Source of the DNA: Sphingomonas sp. Leaf208
Lineage (GTDB): Bacteria > Pseudomonadota > Alphaproteobacteria > Sphingomonadales > Sphingomonadaceae
NCBI RefSeq assembly: GCF_001421415.1
Contig: NZ_LMKH01000023.1
Location: 320,725 to 384,724, forward strand
DNA: 64,000 nt
Reading direction: 5' to 3'
Shown here: one piece after another, positions 46,131-53,651 of the stretch
Layout: every line of letters begins with the position of its first letter
Numbering within the stretch: position 1 is the first letter of the stretch
Translations under genes and position numbers: made by a program
The notes under the pieces: generated by a model
The model's input: only the letters and a program-made list of their open reading frames with translations
Database searches by the model: none
What the model was told of the DNA's origin: nothing

Positions 46131-46325
46131 ACCAGTATCGGCTGATGCCCATGCCGCTCACCGTCGTTGTGGCCGCGACTAAACTCGACCGGCACCGCTT
46201 GCGTTTCGACGGTCCCGAACGTGTACGCAAGACGTCCGGTCGTCCCGAGCATCGTCGATGACGGCGGCAAGGCGACCAACTACAGCCCACCGCCTGCCTA
46301 GGCCGCCCTCATCGAGGGCACCCGG
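46131..46325. other. 195-bp spacer with possible remnant coding sequence
   Basis: The + strand frame around 46230-46303 reads VVPSIVDDGGKATNYSPPPA and then stops at TAG, which looks more protein-like than the rest of the spacer. It has no start or family match that I can support. GCCCTC-ATC-GAGGGC hairpin at 46305-46319. Confidence 0.3.
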
Positions 46326-47366
46326 TCAGCGTCGCTGGAGCGCTTTCAACAGATAGCCGCGAATCCGTTCGGTACGATCTGGCGAGGCTGGGCCGAGTAC
46401 GCCCCGCGCTGCCGTGGGGAGATGATCGCCGGCTGCCGCAGCATCGTCGCCGAACACATAATGCTCGAACCAGGCTCGCCACCCCGCCTTCTCCGCCGGC
46501 GGGCGATCGCGCACCGCCATCATGGCATGAACCATCGCGTGAAACGCCGAGACCGTCGGGTCGAACGCCCACCAGTAATTGCACAACACATTGAGCGTCC
46601 CGAACGCCTGGACGTGATGCCACCAGATCGCCGGGATGAACAACGCATCACCCGGCCCTAAATCGGCGACCAGTGCATGACGTAGCGCCTCGGCATACCG
46701 CGGAAACTGGTGCAGGTCCGGCGCCAATGGATCTACCATGCTGGACGGCGGTCCCGCCAGCGTCCGGTCGAGTGGTCCGATATACAGATTGCCGACTTGG
46801 TCCGGCGGGAACAGCGTGAAGCGGCGTCGGCCGGCGACTACGCAGGCAAGGTTCGTCGAGCCGTCATAATGTGTCGCGGTCTGCGATCCGTTGCCTATCC
46901 ACAGCCTTGGCGTCGCTCCGCCGAGCGGGAGGTTGATCGGATTGGCTGCCAACCATCCCGGCAAATGCTCCGGTGCGGTTGCCGCGTTGGCATACAAGAA
47001 ATGCCGCTTTTCCACGGGCACGCTGGACAGCCGCAACAATTCGCTGAGCAAGACCGCCAACGGGGCCTTCTCGCGGTGAAAGTTGAAGCCTTCCAGATTA
47101 TCGCCGCGATAGAAGAAGCGGCCACCGAATTCGGGACCACCGATCAGCACGTCCATCGGCTTGCCGCCATCACCGAGGCCGGCCAGATACGTTGCGGTCG
47201 CGTCGTCGCCACCTTCCGCCGCCCGCACGCTGGCCCAGTGGGCAACCTGCCCGCGCAACACCACCGGGGTAGAGCGTCCCGCCACTTCGGTAGCGAAGGT
47301 CTGAGCGTCGACGACGGCACGCTCTTCGACGCGAACGTCCGTTACGGCGGAATGAATACTCTCCAT
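46326..47366 (-). CDS. cupin_8 / JmjC-like Fe(II)/2-oxoglutarate oxygenase
   Basis: 346 residues. The double-stranded beta-helix carries the iron-binding HxD pair in QTATHYDGSTN (His166, Asp168) and the distal His in FIPAIWWHHVQAF (His250/251). LWIGNGSQ, VVAGRRRFTLFPPDQ and NYWWAFDP are typical of cupin_8 proteins found next to TonB receptors and tryptophan-halogenase-like genes in Caulobacter and sphingomonads. Predicted cytosolic hydroxylase or demethylase, substrate unknown. Convergent with the halogenase operon. Confidence 0.88.
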   Translation of the reverse strand: MESIHSAVTDVRVEERAVVDAQTFATEVAGRSTPVVLRGQVAHWASVRAAEGGDDATATYLAGLGDGGKPMDVLIGGPEFGGRFFYRGDNLEGFNFHREKAPLAVLLSELLRLSSVPVEKRHFLYANAATAPEHLPGWLAANPINLPLGGATPRLWIGNGSQTATHYDGSTNLACVVAGRRRFTLFPPDQVGNLYIGPLDRTLAGPPSSMVDPLAPDLHQFPRYAEALRHALVADLGPGDALFIPAIWWHHVQAFGTLNVLCNYWWAFDPTVSAFHAMVHAMMAVRDRPPAEKAGWRAWFEHYVFGDDAAAAGDHLPTAARGVLGPASPDRTERIRGYLLKALQRR

Positions 47367-47596
47367 AGTCCTGCAATAGCAGTAAGATGCGCCTCACTAA
47401 ATCCTGTTTGAGGCATGGATCGGCAAATCGAATTCACCGTATTTTTCGTGGTGCTGCAGAACCGCAGCAATCGTCGACATGGCGCGTTGGCCACGGTTTT
47501 ATCCGGAAGCAGCGCGTGTGCCGACCGCAGATCCTGCGCAACCAACCCCCGCCCCACCCGTTCTCAGTGGCAATCCAAGCCAATAGGAGAATGACG

Positions 47597-48079
47597 ATGG
47601 CCGACAAGGATACCTCGCAGGAAGTCGCAGCGAAGTTCATCGACAAGCTGAAGGCCAGCCCGTTCGTGATGATCGGCCTCCACGATGGCCAGCATTCCGA
47701 GCCGATGACCGCGCAGATCGACGACGATCAGCCCAACACGCTGTTCTTCTTCGCCGGTCGCGACAATCGCATCGCAAAGGGCGGCGCGGCGATGGCGCAG
47801 TTCGTCGGCAAGGGCCATGACTTCTTCGCCTGCATGGCGGGCAGCGTCTCGACGTCGAACGATCGCGCCGAGATCGACAAGCTCTGGAACAACCAGGTCG
47901 AGGCATGGTTTCCGGGCGGCAAGGAAGACCCCAACCTGACGCTGTTGCGCTTCGACATCGACAGCGCCGAGCTATGGGAAACCGATATCTCGATCGGCGG
48001 TCGCCTCAAGATGCTGTTCGGCGGCACGATCCGTTCGGACGAGTCGAGCAGCCACGCGGTGGTGAACTCGATCGCGTAA
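47597..48079 (+). CDS. pyridoxamine-5'-phosphate-oxidase-fold general stress protein
   Basis: 160-residue split-barrel flavoprotein-fold protein of the type annotated as general stress protein 26. Motifs: FIDKLKASPFVMIGLHDG, QPNTLFFFAGRDNRIA, LWNNQVEAWFPGGKEDPNLTL and LWETDISIGG. It likely binds a flavin or F420-like cofactor; reaction unknown. ATG 47597 is chosen because GGAGA lies at proper spacing; ATG 47591 is directly against it. Confidence 0.88.
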   Translation: MADKDTSQEVAAKFIDKLKASPFVMIGLHDGQHSEPMTAQIDDDQPNTLFFFAGRDNRIAKGGAAMAQFVGKGHDFFACMAGSVSTSNDRAEIDKLWNNQVEAWFPGGKEDPNLTLLRFDIDSAELWETDISIGGRLKMLFGGTIRSDESSSHAVVNSIA

Positions 48080-48112
48080 GGTCAATATCCGACCTCACCT
48101 ACACCCCTCTCC

Positions 48113-48140
48113 GGCATCCCAGCGAAAGCTGGGGTGACGG
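48113..48140. repeat. single REP-like hairpin
   Basis: CATCCCAGC-GAAA-GCTGGGGTGACGG; stem closed by a GAAA loop. It equals one arm of the element at 5878-5961 (CCCAG-type), here alone, between the stress-protein and phaZ genes. Confidence 0.65.
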
Positions 48141-48200
48141 GTGAGTGGTGGTAGTGGACCGACCGCGCAAATTTTGCGGAGTGACGGTGGCGGCGGGATA

Positions 48201-49433
48201 TCACCCGTTCGCGGTGATAAATTCCTCGACCACCGGCGCGATCTTCTCCCGCCAGCGCGAGCCATTGAAGATGCCGTAATGCCCGGCCCCTTCCGCAATC
48301 AGGTAGCGCTTCTTCTCGTCCGGCAGCGCAGTCGCTAGCGTGAGCGCCGCCTTGGTCTGCCCCAACCCCGAAATATCATCGCGCTCACCCTCGACCGCGA
48401 GCAGGCCGACATCGGTGATCGCCGCAGGATCCACCAGCCGACCGCGATGCGTCATGATCCCTCGCGGCAGCGCATGGCTCTGAAATACCACGTCGATCGT
48501 CTGGAGATAGAATTCCGCGGTCATGTCGCAGACCGACCGGTATTCCTCGTAGAAATCCTGGCTCTGCGACGCGCTTTCGCCGTCGCCCTGGACCAGATGC
48601 TTATACATTTCCCAATGCGAAACCATGTGGTTACCGAGGTTCATCGACATGAACCCTGCAAGCTGCAGGAAGCCGGGATACACCTTCCGACCCGCACCCG
48701 GATAATTGCCCGGCACGGTCGCGATGACGTTCTGCTCGAACCACGCATGCGGCCGCTCGGTCGCCAGCGTGTTCACCGCGGTCGGCGCCTCGCGCGTATC
48801 GACGGGACCACCCATCATCGTCAGCGTCTTGGGACGGCACGGGTTCTTGTCCGCACTCATCAGTGCGGCGACGGCGTAACAGGGAACCGAGGGCTGGCAG
48901 ACGGCCAGCATGTGCGTGCCCCCCTGCCCTTCGTTCGCGCCGATCGTCTCCAGATATTCGATCAGATAATCGATGTAGTCGTCGAGATCGAACCGCCCCG
49001 CCGAGAGCGGCACGCTGCGCGCATCGCGCCAGTCGGTGATGTAGACGTCGGCGAACGGCAGCATCCGCTCGACCGTCCCGCGCAGCAAGGTCGCGTAATG
49101 GCCGGACATCGGCGCGACGATCAGCAGCTTTGGACCGCCCTCGACACCCTCGCGCACGAAACGCTTCAACTGTCCGAAGTCCTTCCGCAGCACGATCTCC
49201 TCGCGCACCGCGACCTCGCGGCCGTCGATCGTCGTCGTGTCGAGACCAAAGGCAGGCTTTCCCCGCGTTGCATTCGCGTGTGCGAACACTTCGAGCGCCG
49301 ATGCGACGACCGTGCCGCCGCCCAAATAGGCGAACGGGTTTGCCGGATTGTTGAGCATATCCGCGCCGAAGCTCGCCATCTTGCTGGCGCCGGCCATCAT
49401 CGAACGCTGGAATTCATAGGCATCGTAGAGCAT
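48201..49433 (-). CDS. phaZ: intracellular polyhydroxyalkanoate depolymerase
   Basis: 410 residues, alpha/beta-hydrolase. N-terminal MLYDAYEFQRSMMAGASKMA is the family start. VAPMSGHYATLLRGTVE, ITDWRDARSVP and the Cys nucleophile region HMLAVCQPSVPCYAV (Cys-type box of the PhaZ1-like class) are present. GERDDISGLGQT (Asp) and GAGHYGIFNGSRW (His) complete the triad, making it a catabolic depolymerase of stored PHB. ATG 49433 has GAGAGGA six bases before it; the open frame extends much further upstream without reason. Confidence 0.93.
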   Translation of the reverse strand: MLYDAYEFQRSMMAGASKMASFGADMLNNPANPFAYLGGGTVVASALEVFAHANATRGKPAFGLDTTTIDGREVAVREEIVLRKDFGQLKRFVREGVEGGPKLLIVAPMSGHYATLLRGTVERMLPFADVYITDWRDARSVPLSAGRFDLDDYIDYLIEYLETIGANEGQGGTHMLAVCQPSVPCYAVAALMSADKNPCRPKTLTMMGGPVDTREAPTAVNTLATERPHAWFEQNVIATVPGNYPGAGRKVYPGFLQLAGFMSMNLGNHMVSHWEMYKHLVQGDGESASQSQDFYEEYRSVCDMTAEFYLQTIDVVFQSHALPRGIMTHRGRLVDPAAITDVGLLAVEGERDDISGLGQTKAALTLATALPDEKKRYLIAEGAGHYGIFNGSRWREKIAPVVEEFITANG

Positions 49434-49595
49434 GCGGTATCCTCTCGCCTCATCGGGCTTTGCACGGTGGTAACGCAATTTTGCCGCAGTGCAACGCGCG
49501 ATCGACCGCCGCTCGGTCCCGCGCGACTGGATCACCGCCCTATGCGACGCCCGGTTCTCGTTGAGCGCCACCCCCGCCACTGCTAGGCACCGCGC

Positions 49596-51371
49596 ATGGC
49601 CAAGCCGATACCCGAAGAGAAGACGTCCCGCCGGATCGGCGATCTCGCGATGGTGTGGCGTCACGCCTCCCGATATCCCCGCCAGATCGCCTTTGCCGGG
49701 CTCGCGCTGATGATGACGTCGGCCGCGACGATCGGCATTCCCTACGGGTTCAAACGCGTCATCGATCGCGGCTTCGGCCCCGGTGCGGGAGCATCGGTCG
49801 CCAGTTCGTTCCACTATCTGTTGATGATCGTCATCGTGCTGGCGTTCGCGACGGCGGTCCGCTTCTATTACGTGTCCTGGCTCGGCGAGCGAGTCGTGGC
49901 GGATATACGCACCAACGTGCAGCGTCATCTGTTGAGCCTGACCCCGCGATTCTTCGAGGAAAACCGCCCCTCCGAAATTGCATCCCGTCTCACGTCGGAC
50001 ACCGCCTTGATCGAACAGGTCGTCGGCAGCACGGTCTCGATGGCGTTGCGCAACACGTTCACCGGGATCGGCGGGCTAATCTACCTGTTCGCGATCTCGC
50101 CGAAGCTTGCGGGTATGCTGATGATCGGCATCCCGCTGATCATCCTGCCGATCGCGATCCTCGGCAAGCGCGTGCGGAATTACTCGCGCACCTCGCAGGA
50201 TCGCGTCGCGGATGTCGGGTCCATTGCAACCGAAACGCTCGGCGCGATGAAGGTCGTCCAAGCATTCGGGCAAGAGGATCGCGAGGCAAGGCGCTTCGCA
50301 GACGCGGTCGGCGCAACCTTCGCTGCGGCGCGCGCGCGCATCCTGTTGCGCGCGTTGATGACGGCGATCGTAATCGGCCTCGTATTCGGGTCGATCACCC
50401 TGGTGCTGTGGGAAGGCGCGATCGACGTCGCCGCGGGCCGTATCAGCGGCGGCGCGATCGCCGCCTTCGTGCTGACCGGCGGCATCGTCGCGGGCGCGTT
50501 CGGCGCACTGACCGAAGTCTATGGCGACCTGTTACGCGGCGCCGGCGCGGCCGGACGCCTATCGGAGCTGCTCCGCGAAAGACCCGAGATCGCCGCACCA
50601 GCCAACCCGATCGCCCTGCCCCAGCCGCCACGCGGCGCGCTCGCGTTCGAGGGCGTGCAGTTCCACTACCCAACGCGCCGCGACGTCGCCGCGCTTAACG
50701 GCTTCTCGCTCGACGTGAAGCCGGGCGAGACGGTCGCCGTGGTCGGCCCCTCGGGCGCGGGCAAGACGACGCTCTTCCAGCTGGTCCAGCGCTTCTACGA
50801 CCCCGACGCCGGCCGCGTGACGCTCGACGGCATCGACCTGCGCGATGCCGATCCGGCCGAGGTTCGCGCCCGCATCGCGATGGTCCCGCAGGAGACGATC
50901 ATCTTCGGCGCCTCGGCCCGCGACAACCTCCGCTACGGCGACTGGTCCGCAACCGACGACCAGCTCTGGGCCGCCGCCGAAGCCGCCAATGCCGCCGAGT
51001 TCCTACGCAAACTTCCCGAAGGCCTAGACACGTTCCTAGGCGAAGGCGGCGCACGGCTGTCGGGTGGTCAGCGTCAACGCGTTACGATCGCTCGCGCGCT
51101 GCTCCGCGATGCGCCGATCCTGCTGCTCGACGAGGCCACCAGTGCGCTCGATGCCGAGAGCGAGCGGCTCGTGCAGGAGGCGCTCGAGCGGCTCATGACG
51201 AACCGCACTACGCTGGTCATCGCACACCGCCTAGCGACCGTACGCGCGGCAGAGCGGATCATCGTTATGAGCGACGGCCAGATCGTCGAGGAGGGCTCGC
51301 ACGGGTCGTTGATGACCAACAGCGGGCTCTACGCGCGCCTGGCGAGCCTGCAGTTCAACGAGGCCGCCTAG
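49596..51371 (+). CDS. ABC exporter-type half-transporter (permease fused to ATPase)
   Basis: 591 residues: six-helix membrane domain (about 25-320) then the ATPase. Walker A GPSGAGKTT, Q-loop MVPQETIIFG, ABC signature LSGGQRQRV, Walker B ILLLDEATSALD and H-loop IAHRLATVRA are all present. Order and size match MsbA-like lipid or drug exporters that form homodimers. Substrate unknown. The stop overlaps the convergent TfoX gene by four bases. Confidence 0.94.
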   Translation: MAKPIPEEKTSRRIGDLAMVWRHASRYPRQIAFAGLALMMTSAATIGIPYGFKRVIDRGFGPGAGASVASSFHYLLMIVIVLAFATAVRFYYVSWLGERVVADIRTNVQRHLLSLTPRFFEENRPSEIASRLTSDTALIEQVVGSTVSMALRNTFTGIGGLIYLFAISPKLAGMLMIGIPLIILPIAILGKRVRNYSRTSQDRVADVGSIATETLGAMKVVQAFGQEDREARRFADAVGATFAAARARILLRALMTAIVIGLVFGSITLVLWEGAIDVAAGRISGGAIAAFVLTGGIVAGAFGALTEVYGDLLRGAGAAGRLSELLRERPEIAAPANPIALPQPPRGALAFEGVQFHYPTRRDVAALNGFSLDVKPGETVAVVGPSGAGKTTLFQLVQRFYDPDAGRVTLDGIDLRDADPAEVRARIAMVPQETIIFGASARDNLRYGDWSATDDQLWAAAEAANAAEFLRKLPEGLDTFLGEGGARLSGGQRQRVTIARALLRDAPILLLDEATSALDAESERLVQEALERLMTNRTTLVIAHRLATVRAAERIIVMSDGQIVEEGSHGSLMTNSGLYARLASLQFNEAA

Positions 51372-51706
51372 ACCTTCTTGGACTTGGGCTTTTTCGGTTT
51401 CGGCATCGGCAGTTCCGCGGTCGAGATGCGGACGAGCTCGGCCAGCCAGTCGGCATCGTCCCAGCGATCGGCATCGACCAGCAGGCACGGTTTCGCGCCG
51501 GGATAGGGCGGCGCTTCGTCGATCGCGCCTGCGAACGCGCGGCCGCCCGGTGTCGGCTTCACGAAAAGCTGGTCGTCGCAGATCAGCGCGACCATCCTGC
51601 CGTCGCAATAGACGCCGTATTCGCCGAACATCGGCTTTGCTGACACATCGCCCGCCGCGGCGAGCTGTTCGACGATAAACGCGACGGTTTTTGGATCGCA
51701 TGCCAT
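51368..51706 (-). CDS. TfoX N-terminal domain protein
   Basis: 112 residues. Family motifs: EQLAAAGDVSAKPMFGEYGVYCDGRMVAL and DDQLFVKPTPGGRAF, then a basic C-terminal tail KPKKPKSKKV. Only the TfoX_N domain is present, as in many alphaproteobacterial orphan copies; a competence role is not established. ATG 51706 has GAGGA eight bases before; the frame is open further upstream. Confidence 0.87.
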   Translation of the reverse strand: MACDPKTVAFIVEQLAAAGDVSAKPMFGEYGVYCDGRMVALICDDQLFVKPTPGGRAFAGAIDEAPPYPGAKPCLLVDADRWDDADWLAELVRISTAELPMPKPKKPKSKKV

Positions 51707-51815
51707 ATCGTAATCCTCGCAGATCGGCACGACGATAGCGAGGCGCATGCCGCGACGGCGTTTCACTTGCGATGCCATGACCGCGCGCGCAAACTCGACA
51801 AAACAGGAGATGGAT

Positions 51816-52973
51816 ATGCGCGACTTCGACATCGTCATCTACGGCGCGACCGGGTTCACCGGACGGCTGGTGGCGGAGTATCTCGTCCAGACCTATCCGA
51901 CTGGCGTTCGGTGGGCGATGGCCGGGCGTTCGCTGTCGAAGTTGCAAAAGGTCCGCGACCTGATCGGCGCGCCTGCCGAGACGGCGCTGATCGCTGCCAA
52001 CTCGGACGATCCCGCCAGCCTCCGCGCGATGGCCGAACGTGCCACCGTGGTCATCTCGACGGTGGGACCGTACCAGCTGTACGGCTCCAACCTCGTCGCC
52101 GCGTGCGCCGCGACCGGCACTGGTTATGTCGACCTGTGCGGCGAGCCCGCGTGGATGCGTCACATGATCGACGCGCATGAGGGCGAAGCGACGCGGACCG
52201 GTGCGCGGATCGTGTTCTCCTGCGGGTTCGACTCGATCCCATTCGATCTCGGCGTGCTGACATTGCAGGATGCAGCGAAGGCCAAATACGGCATGCCCGC
52301 ACCTCGTGTGAAAGGCCGCGTGCGGAAAATGCAGGGAACGTTCTCGGGTGGCACTGCTGCCAGCCTAAAGGCGACGCTCGCCGCCGCCGCACGCGATCCG
52401 GGCATCGTCAAGCTGCTGACCAGCCCGTTCGCGCTGACCCCCGGCTTCCACGGACCGCACCAGCCGACCGGGTTGCTCCCCGAATACGATACGACCATCT
52501 CGGCCTGGGTCGCGCCGTTCGTGATGGCGCCGATCAACACCAAGAACGTCCACCGCACCAATTTCCTGCTCGGCGAGGCCTATGGCGCGGACTTCGTCTA
52601 TGACGAGATGATGGTCGCGGGACTGGGCGATCTCGGCAAGGTCGCTGCGGAGGCGATCGCCAAGTTCAATCCATTCTCGGGCGACAAGGGGCCGAAACCC
52701 GGTGAAGGCCCCTCGAAGGAGGAGCGCGATGCCGGCCATTACGACCTGCTCTTTGCCGGGATCATGCCCGATGGCGAGCGGATCGACGCGATCGTCACCG
52801 GCGACCGCGATCCCGGCTACGGCTCGACCAGCAAGATGATCGCCGAGGCCGCGTTGTGCCTCGTCCAGGACGTGCAAGGCGATGGCGGGATCTGGACACC
52901 GGGGGCACTGATGGGGGCGAAACTGCGCCATCGGCTGGTGGCGAAGGCGGGGCTGACCTTCACGGTCGGGTGA
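51816..52973 (+). CDS. saccharopine dehydrogenase-like NAD(P)-binding enoyl-reductase family protein
   Basis: 385 residues. N-terminal Rossmann fold FDIVIYGATGFTGRLVAEYL, then STVGPYQLYGSNLVAACAATGTGYVDLCGEP and VFSCGFDSIPFDLGVL, the pattern of the saccharopine-dehydrogenase-like / trans-acting enoyl reductase group (related to Mycobacterium Rv2449c-type proteins). Substrate not established. ATG 51816 is preferred for its spacing to AGGAG; ATG 51810 sits against it. Divergent from the TfoX gene with a 109-base spacer. Confidence 0.86.
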   Translation: MRDFDIVIYGATGFTGRLVAEYLVQTYPTGVRWAMAGRSLSKLQKVRDLIGAPAETALIAANSDDPASLRAMAERATVVISTVGPYQLYGSNLVAACAATGTGYVDLCGEPAWMRHMIDAHEGEATRTGARIVFSCGFDSIPFDLGVLTLQDAAKAKYGMPAPRVKGRVRKMQGTFSGGTAASLKATLAAAARDPGIVKLLTSPFALTPGFHGPHQPTGLLPEYDTTISAWVAPFVMAPINTKNVHRTNFLLGEAYGADFVYDEMMVAGLGDLGKVAAEAIAKFNPFSGDKGPKPGEGPSKEERDAGHYDLLFAGIMPDGERIDAIVTGDRDPGYGSTSKMIAEAALCLVQDVQGDGGIWTPGALMGAKLRHRLVAKAGLTFTVG

Positions 52974-53273
52974 TCAACCGCGAAAGAACCGCGTCGCGAT
53001 CCAGGCGATCAGCACTGACACGATGATCGCGATCGGCACAGCGAGACGTCGGCGTCGCTCGACGGCGGCATAATGCGCGTCGAGATCGAAAAAGAAACGG
53101 CCTGGTGCGGTTTCGCGGACGATGCCGTTGGCGCGTAGCCGATCGAACGTCGCCTGCTCCCGAGCGTCACGCGGTAGGAAGGCGATCGCATCGTCGGGCG
53201 CGATCGCGTGTCGCGCCAGTAACAGCGCTGGGATGACTCCGCGGATCCGATGCGGCCGCAACGCCATCGGCAT
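52974..53273 (-). CDS. small membrane protein, paralogue of the next upstream gene
   Basis: About 99 residues starting MPMALRPHRIRG. It has DDAIAFLPRDAREQATFDRLRANGIV, a GRFFFDLD segment and a C-terminal helix (LAVPIAIIVSVLIAWIAT). The order DxAIAxxxxDARxxxxxxxLRxxGxV...GRxxxD matches the protein from 53305-53601, so the two are tandem duplicates. Its stop abuts the saccharopine-like stop. The frame is open to 53468 within the paralogue; the chosen start avoids this. Function unknown. Confidence 0.7.
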   Translation of the reverse strand: MPMALRPHRIRGVIPALLLARHAIAPDDAIAFLPRDAREQATFDRLRANGIVRETAPGRFFFDLDAHYAAVERRRRLAVPIAIIVSVLIAWIATRFFRG

Positions 53274-53304
53274 GCCGGCTGGGCTTGGCCTTTCCGGCGA
53301 GAGC

Positions 53305-53601
53305 TTATTCGGCAAGCGTGAAGACCGTCGCCGCAGCCGCAACGCTTGCAGCGACGCCCGATACCCCGACGATCGCTGCGGCTCGAAGTCGCACCGAAGC
53401 GCGAAATGCGCCGAGCTTTCGCGCATCAAGATGATAGCGCCCGGCCCCGTCGTCGACGATCGCGCCATAGACGCGAAGTTGGCGGAATATCCGTGCGTCC
53501 TTCGCTACATAGGCGATCGCACGATCAGCCGACGTGGCCCGTGCCGCGACGAAATCCTTGACGATCCGTCGACGCGATCGGCCTAGAATAAGTCCCCGCA
53601 T
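53305..53601 (-). CDS. small membrane protein, tandem paralogue
   Basis: 98 residues, start ATG 53601 with GGGGGA about six bases upstream. Sequence MRGLILGRSRRRIVKDFVAA, then DRAIAYVAKDARIFRQLRVYGAIVDDGAGRYHLDA and a C-terminal hydrophobic helix of Val/Ala (AAIVGVSGVAASVAAAAT). Single membrane anchor near the C terminus; the soluble part shares its pattern with the neighbour at 52974-53273. The gap between them is 31 bases. Function unknown. Confidence 0.7.
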   Translation of the reverse strand: MRGLILGRSRRRIVKDFVAARATSADRAIAYVAKDARIFRQLRVYGAIVDDGAGRYHLDARKLGAFRASVRLRAAAIVGVSGVAASVAAAATVFTLAE

Positions 53602-53651
53602 ACTCTTCCCCCCGCGCCGATCTCGCATAGCGAGGGGGGTTTGCGCAATTC

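Noticed and set aside
46055..46279. Leftward 74-residue frame between copy 4 and the oxygenase gene
   Set aside because: It overlaps the end of halogenase copy 4, lacks a ribosome site and has no family likeness; treated as a shadow.
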